Shown here: piece after piece, positions 19,124 to 22,370 of the stretch
How the letters are laid out: every line of letters begins with the position of its first letter
Position numbering within the stretch: position 1 is the stretch's first letter
DNA from: a virus
Strand: one strand, 5' to 3'
Virus record (IMG/VR): IMGVR_UViG_3300042402_004024
Span: 1-22,370 of that record
Length of the DNA stretch: 22,370 nt
Position numbers and translations under genes: made by a program
The notes under the pieces: model-generated
What the model saw: only the letters and a program-made list of their open reading frames with translations
Databases searched by the model: none
What the model was told of the DNA's origin: nothing

Positions 19124-19155
19124 TTTGATTAAATAAAAAAACTGGTATATATTTG
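19124..19155 (+). promoter_or_regulatory. Promoter for tRNA-Arg
   Basis: TTTG (19124-19127), 20 bp, TATATTTG (19148-19155): a full consensus match. Transcription would start near 19160, about seven bases before the tRNA. Confidence 0.82.
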
Positions 19156-19166
19156 TGTTAACAAAA

Positions 19167-19240
19167 GCCCCCGTAGCTCAGCTGGATAGAGCAACGCACT
19201 TCTAATGCGTAGGTCATTGGTTCGAATCCAATCGGGGGTA
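19167..19240 (+). tRNA. tRNA-Arg(TCT)
   Basis: The acceptor GCCCCCG (19167-19173) pairs with CGGGGGT (19233-19239), the first pair being G-T; discriminator A19240, then C19241. The anticodon arm ACGCA-CTTCTAA-TGCGT gives TCT. The T-arm is ATTGG-TTCGAAT-CCAAT. Confidence 0.95.
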
Positions 19241-19254
19241 CTAAATTTTTTACA

Positions 19255-19644
19255 ATGAACTATATTCTTAAGTTCTTTAATTTTAAAGATACGATCAATG
19301 GTACTACATACTTTCTACGAAACCTTTTAGCTTCCGCAATTGCATATGTAGGTGGATTTACTTTAGGGTGGGGTCTACTTCACAAGAATTACGGACTTTT
19401 CAGTTTGGGTGCTGTTATTGTTGCCATCGCACTAGCATTTCAATACTCTGCACTATTCAAGAGAATGAAATCTTTATTTCCTGAAAATACTGTGGTTTAT
19501 ACTGTAGTGGTAGCATTACTACAACTTATAGCACAAATGGTAAAACCATACGAATATTTAAATATTACTGTAACTATTAGTTTAGTAATGATTGGACTTA
19601 TTCTAATATTCAAAAACTCAGGTATTGAAAAACACGAGGGATAG
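19255..19644 (+). CDS. Multi-pass membrane protein, 129 aa
   Basis: Four hydrophobic helices can be seen at about 20-40, 45-65, 78-95 and 100-120, with a short cytoplasmic FLRN motif between the amphipathic N-terminus and the first helix and an RMKSLFP loop in the middle. The size and pattern recall DUF805-type small inner-membrane proteins. It lies between tRNA-Arg and tRNA-Ser with no promoter of its own, so it is likely read from the tRNA-Arg promoter. The role in a phage is unknown; superinfection exclusion is one option. Confidence 0.7.
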   Translation: MNYILKFFNFKDTINGTTYFLRNLLASAIAYVGGFTLGWGLLHKNYGLFSLGAVIVAIALAFQYSALFKRMKSLFPENTVVYTVVVALLQLIAQMVKPYEYLNITVTISLVMIGLILIFKNSGIEKHEG

Positions 19645-19660
19645 TATATATTCATATAAA

Positions 19661-19747
19661 GGAGGTTTGGCAGAGCGGTCGAATGCGTCAGTCTTGAAAA
19701 CTGAATTACTTGAAAGGGTAACCGGGGTTCGAATCCCTGAGCCTCCG
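19661..19747 (+). tRNA. tRNA-Ser(TGA)
   Basis: The acceptor GGAGGTT (19661-19667) pairs with AGCCTCC (19740-19746); discriminator G19747, then C19748. The anticodon arm TCAGT-CTTGAAA-ACTGA gives TGA. A long variable arm (ACTTGAAAGGGT region) marks it as class II. The T-loop is TTCGAAT. Confidence 0.95.
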
Positions 19748-19764
19748 CAAAAGTTAGTAAAACA

Positions 19765-20340
19765 ATGGTAACAGAAATAAGGAATTTCATAACAGAAGAC
19801 GAAAGGCTGTTACTATTGGAGGAACTGACTTATCGATTGGATTCTTCAAAGATTGTTGAGGAACCATTTTACGTATGGGATAATATAAAAGTTGAGGATT
19901 TAGATACTTTAAATCCCATATATAATAAAATTTTAGACAGACAATATAGAACCATAAAACTTGAGACCGGTTTAACTGATCTTGGTTTGGACTATGTTGG
20001 ATTCGCAATTCAAACAAGAGCATTTCCATATCACGCAGATTCTGTTTGGCCAAAGAACGAGGAAGATCGATTTTTGGGTTGGCCAGGACAAGATGGTTAC
20101 AAACACTACGATGGTGAATGGATCGGAAACTATGTTGAGGATCGTATCTACACAACGGTACTATATTTGAATGACAACTTTGATGGTGGTGAAACTGACT
20201 TCCCAATGTTAGATAAGTCATACACACCAGAGTCAAAGAAACTTGTTGGATTTTATTGCGATGAAAAACACGTTCACGGAGTAATGCCAGTCGAGAATGG
20301 AATACGTAAAGCCTTCATTTGTTGGTTTTACAAAAAATAG
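19765..20340 (+). CDS. 2-oxoglutarate/Fe(II)-dependent oxygenase, third of three
   Basis: YHADSVWP supplies H-x-D; IYTTVLYLNDNFDGGETDFP is the typical strand with the GGET/F segment of prolyl-4-hydroxylase-like enzymes; and HVHGVMPVENGIRKAFICWF gives the distal His and the 2OG-binding Arg. The 191-aa length is that of a single domain. Of the three oxygenases here it looks closest to the P4H type, probably acting on a protein side chain. The start ATG follows tRNA-Ser by 17 bases. Its TAG stop (20338-20340) shares its G with the first base of the next tRNA-Ser. Confidence 0.87.
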   Translation: MVTEIRNFITEDERLLLLEELTYRLDSSKIVEEPFYVWDNIKVEDLDTLNPIYNKILDRQYRTIKLETGLTDLGLDYVGFAIQTRAFPYHADSVWPKNEEDRFLGWPGQDGYKHYDGEWIGNYVEDRIYTTVLYLNDNFDGGETDFPMLDKSYTPESKKLVGFYCDEKHVHGVMPVENGIRKAFICWFYKK

Positions 20341-20426
20341 GAGAGGTGCCTGAGTGGCCGAAAGGACCAGTTTGCTAAACTGTCGTACCCGAGAGGGTAC
20401 CCAGGGTTCGAATCCCTGTCTCTCCG
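20340..20426 (+). tRNA. tRNA-Ser(GCT)
   Basis: The acceptor GGAGAGG (20340-20346) pairs with TCTCTCC (20419-20425); discriminator G20426, then C20427. The anticodon arm CAGT-TTGCTAA-ACTG gives GCT. The variable arm GTACCC-GAGA-GGGTAC is a strong helix. The first base is also the last base of the upstream stop codon. Confidence 0.95.
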
Positions 20427-20460
20427 CTTAATCAACACACAATGTTGAAAATTTGAACCT

Positions 20461-20483
20461 AACCCCCTTGTATGGGGGTTTTT
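20461..20483 (+). terminator. Intrinsic terminator after tRNA-Ser(GCT)
   Basis: AACCCCC (20461-20467) pairs with GGGGGTT (20474-20480) around TTGTAT, and TTT follows. It is a textbook Rho-independent terminator ending the tRNA-Ser transcript. Confidence 0.88.
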
Positions 20484-20570
20484 CATTTTGTATATTAGGG
20501 TTGTGAAATTCTTTAATGTTGAAGACTTTGATTTGACAAATTGATTTTAATTTTTTAAACTATTAATACT

Positions 20571-20759
20571 ATGATGATTTTTGAAATGTCCGAACAACAA
20601 AAACGTAAACTTACTGAATGGCAGGATGCAATTGAAAAGGTTTACGGACAGACGGGAAACTATGAATATACTTTCCGACCTAATGGTGATGATTATACCA
20701 TCACCGTATACAGCGACTTGGCTGATTTTGAACTTGATTTAACTGAACAACAAAACTAA
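20571..20759 (+). CDS. Hypothetical acidic protein, 62 aa
   Basis: It is mixed alpha/beta with EQQKRKLTEWQDAIEKVYG as a helix and YEYTFRPNGDDYTITVYS as a hairpin. Starts at 20571, 20574 or 20586 are all possible. The next gene begins five bases after its stop, so the two are coupled. No family is recognised and no clear TAnnTTTG promoter is seen upstream. Confidence 0.6.
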   Translation: MMIFEMSEQQKRKLTEWQDAIEKVYGQTGNYEYTFRPNGDDYTITVYSDLADFELDLTEQQN

Positions 20760-20764
20760 AAGGT

Positions 20765-22021
20765 ATGAAGAACGAGTTTTTAAACCAACACCCACATACT
20801 TTGGGGTTGAACCTTTATACAATTTTCAAGTATATGTTGGGAAATAAAACCAACAAATATTTGCCACTTATTGTAAAAGAGTTGCACAAGTCATCGGAAC
20901 AAAGATTTACCGATTACCGCGATTATGATGATACGTTTCAAGATTATATTGAAAAATATGATTTGAGTCACACCGTTCTTAATTCACTATCCTCAAAACA
21001 CAAAGGAATACCAATGTTGTTTATGCAAATGATGAGCGAATTCATCGACATTGACAAAATTCAGGAGTTCGACAGAATGTTGGAAGACAACCTTATTGAA
21101 AATACTGACATTTCAACGTACAAAGATTTATCAGATGTTGATCAACAACTGAATATTGCATATACCAAAAAAGCAATAAATGAAGAGCGTAAATTGGTTC
21201 AAGTGGTTATGGATAACGAAGAATGGTTTTGTGTTAGACCCTTGACTCACTCAGCGTCGATGAAATATGGTGCAGGAACAAAATGGTGTACCACAATGGA
21301 AAAACATATTCACCATTTTAATCGTTATTCTAAAGAAGGTATCTTGATTTATTTGTTTAATAAATTGAATTCTAGGAAATTTGGTATACAGCTCACCTCC
21401 CGTGAACAGAACTCATCTATGATTTCAATATATGATGAATTGGATGAACGTATTGATTCCACTGTTGCACGAATTCCCTTGGAAACTTGGGATGAAATTT
21501 TCAAATTGGTAGGTTTCAGTCTGGATTCAAAACAAATAGAAACCAATGTGCAGTATATCCAACGAGTATACCCAAAAATTTTTGAACAATATTGGAATAT
21601 TGAAGAAGAGGAACCGGTCGATACGGTCGATGGTGTTGTTCAAGAACAACAATTTAATAATGAGGTAGATATTACATTAGATAATCATTTTATGAATAAT
21701 GAAGCATCTCGGTTTCGCATTGCTGACTATATGACGGACGGTGTGTTGGACACATCACAGGATAGTGATACAGATGAATATGTAGATTATATGATTGAGT
21801 CTGTTCAAGAACGTCTAAAACCAAAAACTATTTTTCATAAGTGGTATCGTAATATTTTTTACGGTGGTCACGAGAAACTTGTTTTGATTGGTGTTCCTAC
21901 TCAGAATCACGGTATTGAGGCGGTCAAAAGAACCTCAGAGTTTTTTGGTGAAACCAAAGGATACAAAACAGTTTTTTATCCGATTTACGAAGGAAAAGAT
22001 TTGGTGGTTACAAAACTTTAA
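20765..22021 (+). CDS. Large uncharacterised phage-type protein with GTKWC motif, 418 aa
   Basis: It is a mostly helical N-terminal half (about 1-140) followed by a globular segment with VVMDNEEWFCVRPLTHSAS and MKYGAGTKWCTTMEKH (about 155-180). The KYGAGTKWCT signature recurs in uncharacterised proteins of large phages, but I do not know its activity; Trp-Cys and the Gly-rich loop suggest a binding or catalytic pocket. An acidic linker (about 278-290, IEEEEPVDTVDG) and a C-terminal alpha/beta part with FYGGHEKLVLIGVP follow. It starts five bases after the small acidic gene, and the promoter of the next gene lies at its end. Confidence 0.7.
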   Translation: MKNEFLNQHPHTLGLNLYTIFKYMLGNKTNKYLPLIVKELHKSSEQRFTDYRDYDDTFQDYIEKYDLSHTVLNSLSSKHKGIPMLFMQMMSEFIDIDKIQEFDRMLEDNLIENTDISTYKDLSDVDQQLNIAYTKKAINEERKLVQVVMDNEEWFCVRPLTHSASMKYGAGTKWCTTMEKHIHHFNRYSKEGILIYLFNKLNSRKFGIQLTSREQNSSMISIYDELDERIDSTVARIPLETWDEIFKLVGFSLDSKQIETNVQYIQRVYPKIFEQYWNIEEEEPVDTVDGVVQEQQFNNEVDITLDNHFMNNEASRFRIADYMTDGVLDTSQDSDTDEYVDYMIESVQERLKPKTIFHKWYRNIFYGGHEKLVLIGVPTQNHGIEAVKRTSEFFGETKGYKTVFYPIYEGKDLVVTKL

Positions 22022-22031
22022 AGTATCTTTG
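22000..22031 (+). promoter_or_regulatory. Promoter for the 22036 gene / tRNA-Ile, giving a probably leaderless mRNA
   Basis: TTTG (22000-22003), 20 bp, TATCTTTG (22024-22031). The start codon is at 22036, where transcription itself should begin, so the message may have no leader. Confidence 0.8.
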
Positions 22032-22035
22032 TCGT

Positions 22036-22332
22036 ATGAGTATACAACCAAAAAAAAACGAAGAGTTGGCAGTGTTGGAATGTTATCGACGCCTTTTCAA
22101 GGCTTCAACACCATCGGGAAATTTTGACGAACTTATGGCAAATGCCTACGTTGACGAGAAAGGTTCCAAACATATTCCGTTCAACGATTACGAAATTGAA
22201 GATGAACATATGCAGTCCATCATTCAAGATGTAATCAAGGAATACAAAATCAAACCCGCGTATCGTCAACAGGCTTTCAAATTCACCATCTTATTTGGTG
22301 CATCGCCAAAGACAAAGCTTAAAGTGGAATAG
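22036..22332 (+). CDS. Hypothetical protein, 98 aa
   Basis: It is a soluble helical protein with ELAVLECYRRLFKASTP and a C-terminal basic part (YRQQAFKFTILFGASPKTKLKVE). No family is recognised. The start is fixed by the strong promoter five bases upstream. The stop TAG (22330-22332) coincides with bases T8-A9-G10 of the following tRNA-Ile, so gene end and tRNA overlap by ten bases. Confidence 0.7.
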   Translation: MSIQPKKNEELAVLECYRRLFKASTPSGNFDELMANAYVDEKGSKHIPFNDYEIEDEHMQSIIQDVIKEYKIKPAYRQQAFKFTILFGASPKTKLKVE

Positions 22333-22370
22333 CTCAGGGGTGAGAGCAGAATGCTTATACCATTCAGGTC
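22323..22370 (+). tRNA. tRNA-Ile(TAT), 5' part, cut by window end
   Basis: The acceptor strand AGTGGAA (22323-22329), D-arm GCTC...GAGC and anticodon arm GAATG-CTTATAC-CATTC (anticodon TAT, codon AUA) are visible; the T-arm and 3' acceptor lie beyond the window. A rare AUA reader suits an AT-rich phage genome. Confidence 0.85.

Noticed and set aside
5294-22332. Reassigned genetic code
   Set aside because: All three stop codons end recognisable proteins at expected lengths; no gene in this window needs read-through.
1-22370. Bacterial chromosome rather than phage
   Set aside because: Not fully excluded; the scattered tRNA genes, orphan ORFs and compact overlaps favour a large phage, but no hallmark structural gene is present, so only the full contig can decide.

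Overview
This window looks like part of a large tailed-phage genome (or another large mobile replicon) from a Bacteroidetes host. Four things point that way. (1) The promoter signature is the Bacteroidetes sigma-A type, TTTG-N18-20-TAnnTTTG, seen at least seven times, with no regular Shine-Dalgarno sequences. (2) Two secreted proteins carry type IX secretion (T9SS) C-terminal sorting domains, one type A and one type B; these are known only from Bacteroidetes. (3) Eighteen tRNA or tRNA-like genes plus one cut by the window edge are scattered between small, tightly packed or overlapping genes, all on the + strand. (4) The gene content is phage-like: many short orphan ORFs, a homing-endonuclease-like protein, a P-loop kinase, a HAD hydrolase and several 2-oxoglutarate oxygenases. 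No capsid, terminase or polymerase gene is visible, so the phage call is an inference.

Layout. 1-720: structured non-coding sequence and tRNAs, including a grossly expanded tRNA gene (194-406) whose D-loop holds a tRNA-like insert. 759-1934: an endonuclease-like gene, tRNA-Ala and an FKBP/SlyD-like prolyl isomerase. 1942-2408: an all-RNA transcription unit with its own promoter: a tRNA-Phe with a 27-nt hairpin inserted in the D-loop, a tRNA-like RNA with a non-canonical T-loop, a hairpin, and a multi-helix RNA containing a likely H-type pseudoknot, ending in a T-tract. 2453-4105: three protein genes, one closed by an end-to-end inverted repeat, and a glycosyltransferase-like gene. 4116-5850: dense tRNAs (Glu, initiator-like Met, Gly, Gly, a UUA-anticodon tRNA, Asn, Pro, Thr) mixed with structured RNA, a 2OG oxygenase and small proteins. 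5867-8497: a membrane micropeptide, a P-loop kinase and a large T9SS type A secreted protein with cohesin/dockerin-like parts. 8576-12487: an envelope operon (membrane protein, CsgG-like lipoprotein, Gly/Ser-rich protein with a barrel-like C-terminus, C-type lectin, small protein). 12516-13251: tRNA-CAT and two small genes. 13269-17992: an operon of HAD hydrolase, 2OG oxygenase, small protein, type II glutamine synthetase, T9SS type B secreted protein and a membrane micropeptide. 17999-20483: small proteins, tRNA-Arg, a four-helix membrane protein, tRNA-Ser, a third 2OG oxygenase, tRNA-Ser and a terminator. 20571-22370: three uncharacterised genes and the 5' part of tRNA-Ile(TAT).

How it may work together. 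tRNA genes serve as spacers and probably as processing sites: several start inside the upstream stop codon, and mature 3' ends would leave downstream mRNAs with very short leaders. Every complete tRNA here encodes C74 but not C75-A76. The protein part suggests a phage that remodels the host surface (T9SS-exported proteins, lectin, CsgG-like outer-membrane lipoprotein) and redirects nitrogen/2-oxoglutarate metabolism (glutamine synthetase beside 2OG-dependent oxygenases). The most unusual material is the RNA: expanded tRNAs, a possible ochre-decoding tRNA and at least two structured RNAs I cannot assign to a known family.
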